A stretch of 64,000 bases of DNA from Candidatus Thiodiazotropha sp. (GTDB taxonomy: Bacteria > Pseudomonadota > Gammaproteobacteria > Chromatiales > Chromatiaceae). The notes below the pieces were generated by a model that was not told where the DNA came from, did no database searches, and was given only the letters and a program-made list of their open reading frames with translations. The stretch spans positions 1 to 64,000 of the forward strand of contig JAIVEQ010000007.1 in the NCBI GenBank assembly GCA_023838465.1, read 5' to 3'. Both the position numbers and the translations under genes were made by a program. This document shows positions 37,222-46,654 of this stretch, piece by piece (position 1 is the first letter of the stretch; each line of letters begins with the position of its first letter).

Positions 37222-37454
37222 AGAGGCTACATTATGGTGAAAAGCCGCGGATTATACCCCATTCATTGATTGTGTATGAGCTTTTTGGAGAATACCTGAC
37301 CTTGTGGTTAGTTCGTCAGTATTAGGAATACGATTTTCTTAACAGACCCCTGATAAGAAGTAGATTCCGCAAGCGTCCACTGTTTAGGCTATACCCATTT
37401 ATTTTTACAAATATTTCATATAATCCTGTTAAGAAAATGTGATTTGGAGATGGC

Positions 37455-38159
37455 ATGGACCTATCCCTCGGACGCTTGTCAGGTTTCAGTAATAACGCTT
37501 CTGCTTCAGGCAGCCTCCAACATGGGTTGGAATCCCCCCGGGCTGATCAGATCACAGTGGGCAGTTCAGCCGAGGGTTCTGAAGCTACCCCCGCCACCCG
37601 GGAAAGCACAACTCAGCGTCCCGTCATGGAAACTGGACAAGCCAACCCGTTGACGCCGGAGGAACAGGCACAGGTCAGGGAGCTACAAAAGGTAGACCGG
37701 GAGGTCAGAGCCCACGAGGCTGCCCACAGAGCGGCGGCAGGTGGTCTGGCATCGGGGGGCAGCTACACCTATCAGACAGGACCGGATGGACGTAACTATG
37801 CAGTTGGGGGGGAAGTTTCTATTAGCGCGTCATCGTCCGGGACACCTCGTGAGAAACTTCAGCAGGCAGAGACCATCCGCAGGGCTGCTCTGGCACCGGC
37901 GGATCCATCATCCCAGGACCGCCAAGTCGCTGCACAGGCAGCTGCAACTGCCGCGCAAGCCCGCAGTGAAATCAGCGCTGCAAAACACCAGGACCAGACA
38001 AAACAGGGGAAGGAGCCAGCTGGCCAGGATACCCGGCAACAAACTCAGCAAGTCGGTAACCTCTCTACCCTTGGACGTCGAGCCATTGCCTCATTCGAAG
38101 GGGTCGCTGGCATCAATGCTTTGCGAAGCAACCCAACGCCTATTGACGAAATCATTTAA
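37455..38159 (+). CDS. SprA-related putative metalloprotease-like protein (CJM1_0395 type)
   Basis: A 234-residue protein with a disordered Ser/Thr/Gln-rich N-terminus and a conserved core: LTPEEQAQVRELQKVDREVR, AHEAAHRAAAG, then SYTYQTGPDGRNYAVGGEVS. This is the SprA-related (PF12118) pattern; HEAAH resembles a HExxH zinc-protease motif. There is no signal peptide; family members occur near flagellar or secretion genes. Actual protease activity is not established. It has GGAGAT upstream of the ATG. Confidence 0.7.
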   Translation: MDLSLGRLSGFSNNASASGSLQHGLESPRADQITVGSSAEGSEATPATRESTTQRPVMETGQANPLTPEEQAQVRELQKVDREVRAHEAAHRAAAGGLASGGSYTYQTGPDGRNYAVGGEVSISASSSGTPREKLQQAETIRRAALAPADPSSQDRQVAAQAAATAAQARSEISAAKHQDQTKQGKEPAGQDTRQQTQQVGNLSTLGRRAIASFEGVAGINALRSNPTPIDEII

Positions 38160-38189
38160 AAACAAAACCTGATCACCCACCAATCATGG

Positions 38190-39659
38190 CTAAAATCCAC
38201 CTCCGGTTCTAAATCCTCCACCGCCACCTCTTCTACGGCCCCGTCCAAAACCACCGTCTCCACCTCTGCCACCAGGAAAACCGCTCCGTCCCAGATCACC
38301 GAGAATATCCCCGATGCCACCGTTCCAGACAGTCCCACGGCCAAAGCCACCCGATCCAAAATTTGGATTGGAGCGTCTTGGTCGATAACGTTGCTGTTGC
38401 TGTAAAACCTTCCATAACACATCCCGGTCCAGCATACCGGCAAAGAACTGGGCGAGTACCGTGCCAATGACACTGTCATCTGTGAAGGTTGAGCCCATTC
38501 GATCATAACGATTACGTTTGAAATCCATGCGCAATGATTCGAGTTCACTGAGACGCTGTTGGTGTTGCCCGATTGTCTCTTTGAAGCCGTCAATCGCCGA
38601 CTCCAGGTCAAGGCGCTGGTCCTCCCTATCCAGCATCCGACTAATGATCAGATCGTCATCTGGAAACGGCGTATTCAAAGCATCATTACGTAGTGCCATC
38701 AAATCGTCTCGTTTGAACTCGGCGGCAAGAAATGTCACCGCTTTTTGTGTGAATTCATCATCGCCGGTAGCGAATTCAGCCTTTTGGCTCAGTAACCTCT
38801 GGTAGTTGGCTTCATGCCGCCCAATATCGGAGTCGATCTCATCCAACCGGGTCTGGGACTCCTCCAGGGTCTTCTCCAGCAAAAGAATGCCATCAGCCTC
38901 CCGTGCAGTCTCATCCAGTACCTTCAAGGCGGCAAACGCCTCGTCAGCAAACCTGCTGATGGTGGTGGCGTGCTCGCGCAGGCGTTCGGGGATCTCTTTC
39001 AGACGAGTGAAGTTAGCACGAGCATCGGCAAAACCGATCAAATGCGCCACTTTGCCATCAAGCCAACGTACCAATCCGCTGGCCTTGTAGGCCGGCAATC
39101 CGTAGTTGCGTTGCCAGAGGTACATAAATAAGGGATCGTTGCGGTAAGCATCCCCTTTTTGTTCACGTTCGCCCTCACTTCGAGAGGCCTTTTCACCCGC
39201 ATGCATGGCCTTGCGTTCCACCACCTCTGCTTTCTCTCGCTGATGACGGTAATCAGGGTCCTGATCAAGCCTTGCCTGGGTCTCAGCCTCAGCATCATCG
39301 ACCATCTTGGCAGCATGATCCACCTGCTCGACCTGTGTAGTTCGTTTGGCGGCTAACAATTCAAATGCATCTTCAGCACTACGGATCTCTCTCTGCAAAG
39401 CGGAAAGGACCTCATGCCGTTGGGCAAACAGGGCCTTGACCTGGTGTTCAGTCTTATCGAGTTGCCGCTCCATCTCTCCATCGATCAACCAATCCAGGTG
39501 AGTGCTTGCCAATTCCCGATAATCCTGGGTGATAGCCTGCTGCTGATCGGCGAGCTGGCCGGATATCGCTTCGATCTGCCCCTCGAACTCATCGATCTTG
39601 CTATGTGCCTTGTTAACTGACTGGTCAATGGAGGCCAGCACCTGTCGTCCGGGGATCAT
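38190..39659 (-). CDS. Coiled-coil protein with Gly/Arg-rich tail, third gene of an unknown cassette
   Basis: A 489-residue protein that is predominantly long coiled coil (about 15-400), including IDEFEGQIEAISGQLADQQQ and LEKTLEESQTRLDEIDSDIG. The C-terminal 60 residues are low-complexity Gly/Arg/Phe (GGFGRGTVWNGG, GRGRRRGGGGG). No enzymatic motif or membrane segment is seen. It starts 10 bases after the preceding membrane protein gene, so the three genes 41789-38190 are one operon. I do not know a function. Confidence 0.7.
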   Translation of the reverse strand: MIPGRQVLASIDQSVNKAHSKIDEFEGQIEAISGQLADQQQAITQDYRELASTHLDWLIDGEMERQLDKTEHQVKALFAQRHEVLSALQREIRSAEDAFELLAAKRTTQVEQVDHAAKMVDDAEAETQARLDQDPDYRHQREKAEVVERKAMHAGEKASRSEGEREQKGDAYRNDPLFMYLWQRNYGLPAYKASGLVRWLDGKVAHLIGFADARANFTRLKEIPERLREHATTISRFADEAFAALKVLDETAREADGILLLEKTLEESQTRLDEIDSDIGRHEANYQRLLSQKAEFATGDDEFTQKAVTFLAAEFKRDDLMALRNDALNTPFPDDDLIISRMLDREDQRLDLESAIDGFKETIGQHQQRLSELESLRMDFKRNRYDRMGSTFTDDSVIGTVLAQFFAGMLDRDVLWKVLQQQQRYRPRRSNPNFGSGGFGRGTVWNGGIGDILGDLGRSGFPGGRGGDGGFGRGRRRGGGGGFRTGGGF

Positions 39660-39669
39660 TAAGCTCTCC

Positions 39670-40608
39670 TCACCATCGGGTTATCGCACCACCTGTGGTG
39701 GGCATTTCGTACTTGGGGACAAGGTATCCCCGGTCTTTATATCCAAACCGGTCCTTCTCGATGATGCCATCATCCTGCTTGTCGTTGGCGACTGATTGGA
39801 ACACCGTTTCGTCCACCCGCAGACCCCACACTTTTACCCAGCTGGTTTTACTGCTCTCTTCGCTCTCGATAGGTACACTCAGCACTTTTCCTGTCGGGTC
39901 GATGGCCTCAACGATAAGGTAATAGTTGCGAGCATCAGTATTCACATCGGGAATTCGCCATACGCCGGAACGCTGCTCCTGACGGTTGATGATCTGGATG
40001 GTATATTCCTGCTCCAGCCGGGTCTGAAGTTGCTCCAGTCGGTCAATGGCCTCTTTTACCTTCTCACTGTTCTCATCACTCAATGCCACCTTGCCTGCAT
40101 TGAAAATCCGCATCGCTGTTGTGCGGGCATTGTCCGACTTGGCCAGCGCCACCACATCCCCATGGATTGTGTGCAATTCCTCAGGTAAAGCTGCATTTGG
40201 CACCACGAATGCGAAGTAATTGGCAGCCAGTGCCACCACACCGGCAAGCAAACCACCACCGATCCATTTCCCCCACCTTCCGCGTTTGATGTAGATGTGC
40301 GCCAGTCGAGTTGTAAGACCCCGCTTCGGAGGTTTATAGGTAAAACGGTCTTCCTTGAGTGCGGCAACCCCCTGTTCAAGGATATGATCCGGCACCTCAA
40401 TCCCCTGCTGGGTATAGATCTTTCGCAAGCGCTGTTTAAGCTCCTCCTCACGGCCCACCTCATCCAGTTCAAGGTTGACCAGGCGTTCCCGGCGGCGCAG
40501 TGTATCGACCACGTCCATCGCGAGCATGACCTCGTCCAGAGGTGGGGACTCATGGGTGTTACCAAGCTGCGTTGTAGATTCCGCAGGCGTTGTCATCTTA
40601 TCGCTCAT
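39670..40608 (-). CDS. Single-span membrane protein resembling DUF6384, second gene of the cassette
   Basis: A 312-residue protein: a cytosolic N-terminal part with PPLDEVMLAMDVVDTLRRRE and a charged helix, one membrane segment at about 117-136 (WIGGGLLAGVVALAANYFAF), then a likely periplasmic domain with VEAIDPTGKVLSVPIESEES. It resembles the family I know as DUF6384. The start overlaps the stop of the upstream helical protein by 4 bases (ATGA), indicating coupling. Confidence 0.6.
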   Translation of the reverse strand: MSDKMTTPAESTTQLGNTHESPPLDEVMLAMDVVDTLRRRERLVNLELDEVGREEELKQRLRKIYTQQGIEVPDHILEQGVAALKEDRFTYKPPKRGLTTRLAHIYIKRGRWGKWIGGGLLAGVVALAANYFAFVVPNAALPEELHTIHGDVVALAKSDNARTTAMRIFNAGKVALSDENSEKVKEAIDRLEQLQTRLEQEYTIQIINRQEQRSGVWRIPDVNTDARNYYLIVEAIDPTGKVLSVPIESEESSKTSWVKVWGLRVDETVFQSVANDKQDDGIIEKDRFGYKDRGYLVPKYEMPTTGGAITRW

Positions 40609-41789
40609 GCATCCAGCTCGGCATCAAGCCCTTTACCCTCCTCTGCCAGTCGTGCCAGTTGACGTTTGCCTTCTTCAACCGCTTCACGAATTTCGTCAGC
40701 ATTCTGGGTGCTCAGTCTACGCATCTCAGCGATAATTTCGTGTGAACGAGTCTGCCAGTTGACGACGGAGTCCACCAACTTTTTCACCGACTCTGCTCGG
40801 ATCGTAGGACCGTAACCGGCCTTGACCGCTGCTTCCTGGACCTTGCCACCAATTTCTGCCAGATCCTCCAACGACTTGCTGACACCCTCTTTCATGGCCT
40901 CGATGGTTTGAGTGCCCTCATGCAACCCGAACATGCCAGTAAAAGAGGCAGTCAGGGCGGTCAATACGACTTCGTTGGTAGAGAAGAAACTGACTGCCTG
41001 AGCGTAGACCCGCTCCTTTGCGGTTGTGGTCTGAAGCAGACGTGCCATAACCACCTCCGAGGTGTTATAACTGACTGTGAGGTTATCGGAGAGATCCTTG
41101 CTGATCTGGTAGCGTTTATCCTCTTTCTGTAATGCACGAACCTTCTGGTCACGGGTCATCTCCAGTTTTGCCCGTTCAGCGGCATCTTCATTGGCATAGG
41201 CCTCCACACCCTTCATCGCTTCGGCAACACTGGCCTTGGCTTCATCAACTTTACCTTCAGCCGTTTTCAATACTTCCAGGGCCAACACTTCCGACTGCTT
41301 CAATGCACCGCGAAAATCCTGATAGGCCTCAAGTATGGTGTGCTCTCTCTGAATCTGGTCGTTGCTCGATGAAGTCACATCGAGGTAGGTCTCCTTGATC
41401 TCATCGAACCGACTCGCAATATCACCACGGGTGACTTTCATCCACACATTACTGATCCGCTCAAAACTGTCCACTTTGCCATCATCAATCTGTTCCACCA
41501 TTCTTTTGGCATCGTCGCGGATACTGTTGAAAGCATTGGTGATCTTTTCGTAGCGTTCACCGATTTCCATTGCCTTGACCTGCTCACGCACCACATCATT
41601 GAACATCGACGCCTTACCCAAAGTCCTGGCAATGGCTGTCACACGTCCCTCGTCCAGATCTGATATCTGGTTAAGCAGTGCGATAATCGGCTGCTCCTGG
41701 GTATCCTCATCGGTTGGAAGTAATCCTAAGTCATGCAGACGATTCATGGCCTTGTCGAGGTACTTCATCGGTGTGGATGGGGTATTCAT
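40605..41789 (-). CDS. Helical protein, possibly TelA-like, first gene of the cassette
   Basis: A 394-residue, almost fully helical cytosolic protein (LDKAMNRLHDLGLLPTDE at the start; LSDNLTVSYNTSEVVMARLL and LTALTASFTGMFGLHEGTQT in the centre; VVNWQTRSHEIIAEMRRLST near the end). Length and helix pattern loosely resemble TelA/KlaA toxic-anion-resistance proteins, but I cannot confirm homology. It heads a three-gene operon with a DUF6384-like membrane protein and a coiled-coil protein. Confidence 0.5.
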   Translation of the reverse strand: MNTPSTPMKYLDKAMNRLHDLGLLPTDEDTQEQPIIALLNQISDLDEGRVTAIARTLGKASMFNDVVREQVKAMEIGERYEKITNAFNSIRDDAKRMVEQIDDGKVDSFERISNVWMKVTRGDIASRFDEIKETYLDVTSSSNDQIQREHTILEAYQDFRGALKQSEVLALEVLKTAEGKVDEAKASVAEAMKGVEAYANEDAAERAKLEMTRDQKVRALQKEDKRYQISKDLSDNLTVSYNTSEVVMARLLQTTTAKERVYAQAVSFFSTNEVVLTALTASFTGMFGLHEGTQTIEAMKEGVSKSLEDLAEIGGKVQEAAVKAGYGPTIRAESVKKLVDSVVNWQTRSHEIIAEMRRLSTQNADEIREAVEEGKRQLARLAEEGKGLDAELDA

Positions 41790-41899
41790 GGTTTCTCCGT
41801 TGACGTTGGATCGTCAGTTAGTATTAATGGGTGGCCCCAGGGCAATCTGTACGTATTACACCTGCTGGTCAGATTTAAAACTGAACCCACGGATTCAGG

Positions 41900-42367
41900 T
41901 TAAAACTCCAGCGCCATGACTAAGGCATCTTCCCGTTTCCTATCAGCAGCCGGATAGTAATTCTTGCGCTGACCAATCTTCACAAAACCTATTTTTTCGT
42001 AGAGTTTGAAGGCAATTTGATTACTTGCCCTGACTTCCAGAAACACCGTCTCAGCACCATGCTGTCGCGCTATTTTCAGTAACCGTTGAGTCAGTTTATA
42101 ACCCAACCCCTGCCCCTGCCACGTGGGATGGATACAGATATTGAGGATATGTGACTCATCGATCACCACTGACATCACGCCATAGCCGATGACTTGCTGA
42201 TCCAGCGTCACCACCCAGCAACAATAACCAACACGTAAACAGTCCTGAAAGATGCCCAGTGTCCAGGGAAAGGGGTAAACCCTCTCTTCCATGGCCATCA
42301 CATGAGATAGATCCTCATTTTGCATGGGACGTATACCCAGCAGGGGATCAAGCTGTTGTGCGCTCAT
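41900..42367 (-). CDS. rimI: Ribosomal protein S18-alanine N-acetyltransferase
   Basis: A GNAT acetyltransferase of 155 residues. It has the RimI N-terminus IRPMQNEDLSHVMAMEERVY with PFPWTLGIFQDCL, the acetyl-CoA loop HPTWQGQGLGYKLTQRLL, and ETVFLEVRASNQIAFKLYEK with GFVKIGQRKNYYP. It acetylates the N-terminus of ribosomal S18. The start overlaps the stop of the uracil-DNA glycosylase gene by one base; this pairing is common in gammaproteobacteria. Confidence 0.93.
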   Translation of the reverse strand: MSAQQLDPLLGIRPMQNEDLSHVMAMEERVYPFPWTLGIFQDCLRVGYCCWVVTLDQQVIGYGVMSVVIDESHILNICIHPTWQGQGLGYKLTQRLLKIARQHGAETVFLEVRASNQIAFKLYEKIGFVKIGQRKNYYPAADRKREDALVMALEF

Positions 42368-43128
42368 CAGGATTTGTTCCCGAGAACGGACAGGGCCAGC
42401 TGGAGATCCTGCCAGGCTTTCCTTTTCTGCTCTGGGGAGCGTAATAAATAAGCAGGGTGATAGGTAACAACCAGTGGGATCTTCCGTGCTCCAAACAGGT
42501 GGATACGCCCACGTAACTTGCCCACGGCAATATCGCTTTTTAGTAGATTCTGTGCAGCGATCCGTCCGACTGCAAGAATCAATTTTGGCTGTATAAACTC
42601 AATCTGTTGTAGCAGGTAGGGTTCACAGCACGAGGCCTCCTCAGGTTTGGGATCCCGATTATCTGGCGGACGACACTTGATAATGTTTGCAACGAAGACA
42701 GCCTCACGCTTGAAGCCCATCGCCAGCAACATTGCGTTAAGCAGTTGTCCGGCACGTCCGACAAAGGGTTCACCCTGTTTATCCTCATCGGCGCCAGGTG
42801 CTTCACCAATTACCAATAAGTCAGCTTGCGGATTACCGACACCAAACACAGTCTGGATACAGCCGGCACGTAATGTACAAGCCTGGCATTGTCTGACCTG
42901 TTGTTGCAGACTCTGCCAATCATGCCTGGGCATCGTCGTATCTTCTGTGGATAGCACCTCTTTTTCAGCTAATCTCTGTTGATCTGCCACTCTTTGATTC
43001 ACCGAAGCGTGTGATTCGGGCACCCTATCAACAGGCCTCTGTTGCTCGGCAGGCAACAATTGACCGCGGCGTTGCCAAACCGTCAGGCCCATCATTTTCA
43101 AGTAGTGGTTACGTCTCAGTTCATCCAT
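42367..43128 (-). CDS. Family 4 uracil-DNA glycosylase with iron-sulfur cluster
   Basis: A 253-residue UDG of the family 4/SPO1 polymerase-related type. A variable N-terminus of about 80 residues precedes [54 protein letters not shown], and [20 protein letters not shown]. Cysteines at CQAC, CRPP and CCEPYL fit the 4Fe-4S ligands; [10 protein letters not shown] is the leucine-loop region. It removes uracil from DNA. Coupled to rimI by overlap. Confidence 0.9.
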   Translation of the reverse strand: MDELRRNHYLKMMGLTVWQRRGQLLPAEQQRPVDRVPESHASVNQRVADQQRLAEKEVLSTEDTTMPRHDWQSLQQQVRQCQACTLRAGCIQTVFGVGNPQADLLVIGEAPGADEDKQGEPFVGRAGQLLNAMLLAMGFKREAVFVANIIKCRPPDNRDPKPEEASCCEPYLLQQIEFIQPKLILAVGRIAAQNLLKSDIAVGKLRGRIHLFGARKIPLVVTYHPAYLLRSPEQKRKAWQDLQLALSVLGNKS

Positions 43129-43298
43129 GTTGCAAGCGCAAAATGATCTGTTCTGTCAGTTGGAGTGACTGACTGGAATAGACAATCGACCCGTCATCTA
43201 AAATGAATAGCTTCATCATTCTTACATGCGATGGAGTGATGTGCAGGGTGATGGCGGATTGGGCGAATTGTGTTTTATACCAGTATAGGAGGTCTGCA

Positions 43299-44849
43299 CT
43301 AAACGTCTCCCGTTTGCGGATGGGCTTTTGAAGCAGACTCAAGAATCTTATTGACTGCACTGATGTAGGCCTTTGCCGAGGCAATTACGATATCGGTGTC
43401 AGCTCCCTGTCCATTCGCAATCCGCCCTCCCTTCTCCAGCCGCACTGTCACCTCACCTTGGGCATCAGTCCCACTGGTAATATTGTTGACGGAATAGAGT
43501 TGCAGCTCCGCACCACTGTTGACAATGCTTTCAATCGCCTTGAAAGCAGCATCAACCGGGCCTCCACCTGATGCAGTCCCTGGCTCCTCCTCACTATCAA
43601 CACTGAGTGTAACCTCTGCATGGGGCGTTTCACCGGTCTCGGAGCAGACCTTCAAAGCGATCAACTTGACCCGTTCGTTGAATGACTCTGTCTTGGCATC
43701 GGTTACCAGTGCCTGTAGATCTTCATCAAAAATTTCATGCTTCTTATCGGCCAGATCCTTGAACCGGGAGAAGGCGGCATTCAACTCTTCCTCTGACTCA
43801 AAGCTGATTCCCAGGTCTTCCAATCTGGTGCGAAAAGCATTTCGGCCGGAGTGTTTGCCCAAAACCATACGATTTTGACTCCATCCCACATCCTCGGCAC
43901 ACATAATTTCGTAGGTCTCTCTCGATTTAAGTACGCCGTCCTGGTGAATGCCCGATTCATGGGCAAAGGCATTTGCACCGACGATGGCCTTATTGGGTTG
44001 CACTGGAAATCCGGTAATGTTGGATACCAATTTGGAGCAGGCAACGATCTGCGTGGTGTCTAGCCTTGTCTGGCAGGAGAAGAGGTCCGGTCTTGTTCGT
44101 ACCGCCATCACAATCTCTTCCAATGAAGCATTGCCCGCCCTCTCACCGAGGCCGTTGATGGTGCATTCCACTTGCCGTGCCCCATTGCTTACAGCAGACA
44201 GGGAGTTAGCAACCGCCAAACCCAGATCATTGTGACAATGGACAGAAAAGATGGCCTTGTCAGCATTGGGAATCCGCTCACGCATCCGATGAATCAGGTC
44301 ACCGAACTGGTGTGGCATAGCATAGCCCACCGTATCGGGAACATTCAGGGTCGTTGCGCCGGCATTGATCACCGCTTCAAAGATACGACACAGAAAGTCG
44401 ATTTCTGAGCGCCCTGCATCCTCTGCGGAGAACTCTACATTATCGGTATAGTTTCTTGCCCGCTTAACGGCATGCACAGCTTGTTCGACCACCTGATCCG
44501 GATTCATCCGCAACTTGTGCTGCATATGAATGGGGGAAGTGGCGATAAACGTGTGAATCCTTCCCGAATTGGCCTCCTTCAGCGCTTCGCCTGCCCGATC
44601 GATATCCTTGTCAAGTGCACGAGCCAGACCACAGACAGTGGAATCCTTCACCGCCTTTGCCACAGCTGAAACTGCTTCAAAATCACCATGACTGGCAATT
44701 GGAAAGCCTGCTTCAATGACATCCACTTGCAACTTCTCCAAGGCCTTGCCAATACGGACCTTCTCATCCTTGGTCATGGAAGCACCGGGGCTTTGCTCAC
44801 CATCACGCAATGTGGTATCGAATATGATCAATTGATCAGGTTGGCTCAT
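43299..44849 (-). CDS. leuA: 2-isopropylmalate synthase
   Basis: First enzyme of leucine synthesis, joining acetyl-CoA to 2-oxoisovalerate. The 516-residue product has [20 protein letters not shown], the metal HxH in [36 protein letters not shown], and a C-terminal regulatory domain ([20 protein letters not shown]) that binds leucine. GGAG lies eight bases upstream of the ATG. I saw no leader peptide with a leucine run in the upstream region. Confidence 0.97.
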   Translation of the reverse strand: MSQPDQLIIFDTTLRDGEQSPGASMTKDEKVRIGKALEKLQVDVIEAGFPIASHGDFEAVSAVAKAVKDSTVCGLARALDKDIDRAGEALKEANSGRIHTFIATSPIHMQHKLRMNPDQVVEQAVHAVKRARNYTDNVEFSAEDAGRSEIDFLCRIFEAVINAGATTLNVPDTVGYAMPHQFGDLIHRMRERIPNADKAIFSVHCHNDLGLAVANSLSAVSNGARQVECTINGLGERAGNASLEEIVMAVRTRPDLFSCQTRLDTTQIVACSKLVSNITGFPVQPNKAIVGANAFAHESGIHQDGVLKSRETYEIMCAEDVGWSQNRMVLGKHSGRNAFRTRLEDLGISFESEEELNAAFSRFKDLADKKHEIFDEDLQALVTDAKTESFNERVKLIALKVCSETGETPHAEVTLSVDSEEEPGTASGGGPVDAAFKAIESIVNSGAELQLYSVNNITSGTDAQGEVTVRLEKGGRIANGQGADTDIVIASAKAYISAVNKILESASKAHPQTGDV

Positions 44850-45247
44850 ACAGCTCTCCAGCAGGATACTTAGCCAGACTCAGATAGAGGTCTGGTTGAT
44901 CTGTATTTAAAGATCCAGATCATAAAAAAACAACGGTTGAATATAACCCAGCCCCTTGGGATTGCCAATCATCTCGGCTCTACTCTGATGAGGAGAATAA
45001 CCTGCTATAAGGTAGGAAACTGTTTAGTTGAAATTGTTAACTTTCCTAACATCAGATGATCTACAGCCAAACACTGTATAGGGTGGGAGATTCCTATTTC
45101 AGCTAAGTTCCAAGAATAGGCTGATATTGAGGGTAATAAAAAGTGAAGCATTATAATACCACTATAGAATTAAGCTTACTTTAAATAAGGGTATATAGGG
45201 ATACTTATGATTAGCCAGCTCAACTCGAAACAGATAGAGTGACCGCC
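44850..45247. other. Divergent intergenic region between leuA and the hemerythrin gene
   Basis: Nearly 400 bases, AT-rich, without a supportable gene. It must hold both divergent promoters. A run of seven T residues (minus strand, about 44925-44931) precedes leuA but I see no matching strong stem, and no leucine-rich leader. Confidence 0.5.
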
Positions 45248-45658
45248 ATGAGTAAAAAGCGTATCGACTGGGTAGCTGAATATGAGCTGGGAATCAATGA
45301 TATTGATTTCCAACACCACTACTTTTTAGATCTGATCAATCGCCTCTCGGATGAACTGGGGAGCGTTGACAACATTACCTACCAATCAGCACTTATCTCA
45401 GAACTGAATGCTTATGCCCGATTTCATTTCATCAGTGAAGAAAATATCATGGGACGCGCCAACTATCCGATGTTGGATGAGCATAAAAGACACCATCTCG
45501 AATTGATAGATCAACTCACTTCCAAGGAAGCCAGATTGCAGATGGACCGGTCGGAAACAAGGGCCAAAGATATCATTGATTTTTTAGTAGAGTGGTTTCT
45601 CAAACACACAACCCACGAAGACAGGCTGTTCTCAGACTACCTGCAAAATAAAGGGTAA
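45248..45658 (+). CDS. Bacteriohemerythrin
   Basis: A 136-residue single-domain hemerythrin. The di-iron ligands are visible: histidine in NDIDFQHHYFL, H and E in YARFHFISEENIM, the HxxxH pair in DEHKRHHLELID, and HTTHEDRLFSDYL with histidine and aspartate. It binds oxygen, and in this type of organism may serve oxygen storage or sensing. The ATG at 45248 is preferred over a GTG three codons upstream. It is divergent from leuA and convergent with pssA. Confidence 0.92.
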   Translation: MSKKRIDWVAEYELGINDIDFQHHYFLDLINRLSDELGSVDNITYQSALISELNAYARFHFISEENIMGRANYPMLDEHKRHHLELIDQLTSKEARLQMDRSETRAKDIIDFLVEWFLKHTTHEDRLFSDYLQNKG

Positions 45659-45672
45659 ACATAGGTGACTCA

Positions 45673-46449
45673 TTATTCCTTATCAGGATCTGTCGTTATC
45701 CGATGCTCACGATGCTTGCGTAGTTGTAACAAGGTCAAAACAGGACCTGAGATAGCGTAGACAAGGAACAACACAAACAATACGGTTGGTGGATGGGTCT
45801 GCACAATGGCCAGTACGACTACCACAACCACCAACACGATAAAAGGAACCTTACCGTGAAAATCGATCTCCTTAAAGCTGTGATAGCGAAAATTACTCAC
45901 CATCAATAGACCGGTCAGGGTAGTCAGGATCGCAGCGGGCCAACCCAGGGTATTGCCGTCAACCCCATAATCAACACCTAGCCAGACACCACCGGCAATG
46001 ATCGCTGCAGCAGAGGGACTGGGTAATCCCTGAAAAAACTTTTTGTCGGCGATCCCGACCTGGGTGTTGAACCTCGCCAGGCGCAGAGCGCCACTGGCAG
46101 TATAGATAAAGGCCGCCAGCCAGCCCAACTTACCCAGATCACTCAAGGCCCACATATAGATCACCAATGCCGGCGCCAGGCCAAATGAGACCATATCTGA
46201 CAAGCTATCGTACTCAGCGCCAAATGCACTCTGTGATTTGGTCATCCTGGCCACCCGACCATCCAGACCATCCAACAGCATGGCCACAAAAATGGCTACT
46301 GAGGCCACTTCGAACTTACTGTTGACTGCGGCGAGAATAGCGTAGAACCCGGCAAAAAGAGCCCCGGTGGTAATCAGGTTAGGCCATAGATAGATCCCTC
46401 TACTACGCTTCTTTTGCTTTATCTCTTCTGATTCCATGAATAAAACCAT
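45673..46449 (-). CDS. pssA: CDP-diacylglycerol-serine O-phosphatidyltransferase
   Basis: A membrane enzyme making phosphatidylserine. The CDP-alcohol phosphotransferase motif DG-x2-AR-x8-G-x3-D-x3-D is complete in DGRVARMTKSQSAFGAEYDS followed by LSD. About seven membrane segments are predicted. The C-terminus is charged. An in-frame ATG at 46437 is an equally possible start as neither has a good ribosome binding site. pssA near leuA is a frequent gammaproteobacterial neighbourhood. Confidence 0.92.
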   Translation of the reverse strand: MVLFMESEEIKQKKRSRGIYLWPNLITTGALFAGFYAILAAVNSKFEVASVAIFVAMLLDGLDGRVARMTKSQSAFGAEYDSLSDMVSFGLAPALVIYMWALSDLGKLGWLAAFIYTASGALRLARFNTQVGIADKKFFQGLPSPSAAAIIAGGVWLGVDYGVDGNTLGWPAAILTTLTGLLMVSNFRYHSFKEIDFHGKVPFIVLVVVVVVLAIVQTHPPTVLFVLFLVYAISGPVLTLLQLRKHREHRITTDPDKE

Positions 46450-46547
46450 TGGTTACTATTTAATGGGCTGAATTATAACAAGGCTGACGCTCAATAGCCC
46501 TATTACGATGGTGGCTGAAACCTATTCACTAATCCGAACCTATGTGT

Positions 46548-46631
46548 AGTGTCTCATATAAATGGTACTTCCAAAGGAGGCGTCTTGGAACATTTGTGGG
46601 CCTCTGATAGGTGCCATTTATATGAGACACT
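46548..46631. mobile_element. 84-bp element with 18-bp perfect inverted repeats
   Basis: AGTGTCTCATATAAATGG at 46548-46565 is perfectly inverted at 46614-46631. The 48 bases between contain further short inverted repeats (TTCCAA/TTGGAA). No clear target duplication is seen. It lies between pssA and the DUF58 gene and looks like a very small MITE or a large cruciform. Confidence 0.6.
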
Positions 46632-46654
46632 GCACTATTCATAACCAACCAATT

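Noticed and set aside
43121..43384. Short frame between leuA and the uracil-DNA glycosylase gene
   Set aside because: It overlaps both neighbours, has no ribosome binding site and no family-like composition.
44850..45247. leu attenuator or T-box-like leader upstream of leuA
   Set aside because: There is a T run but no leucine codon cluster or convincing terminator/antiterminator pair.
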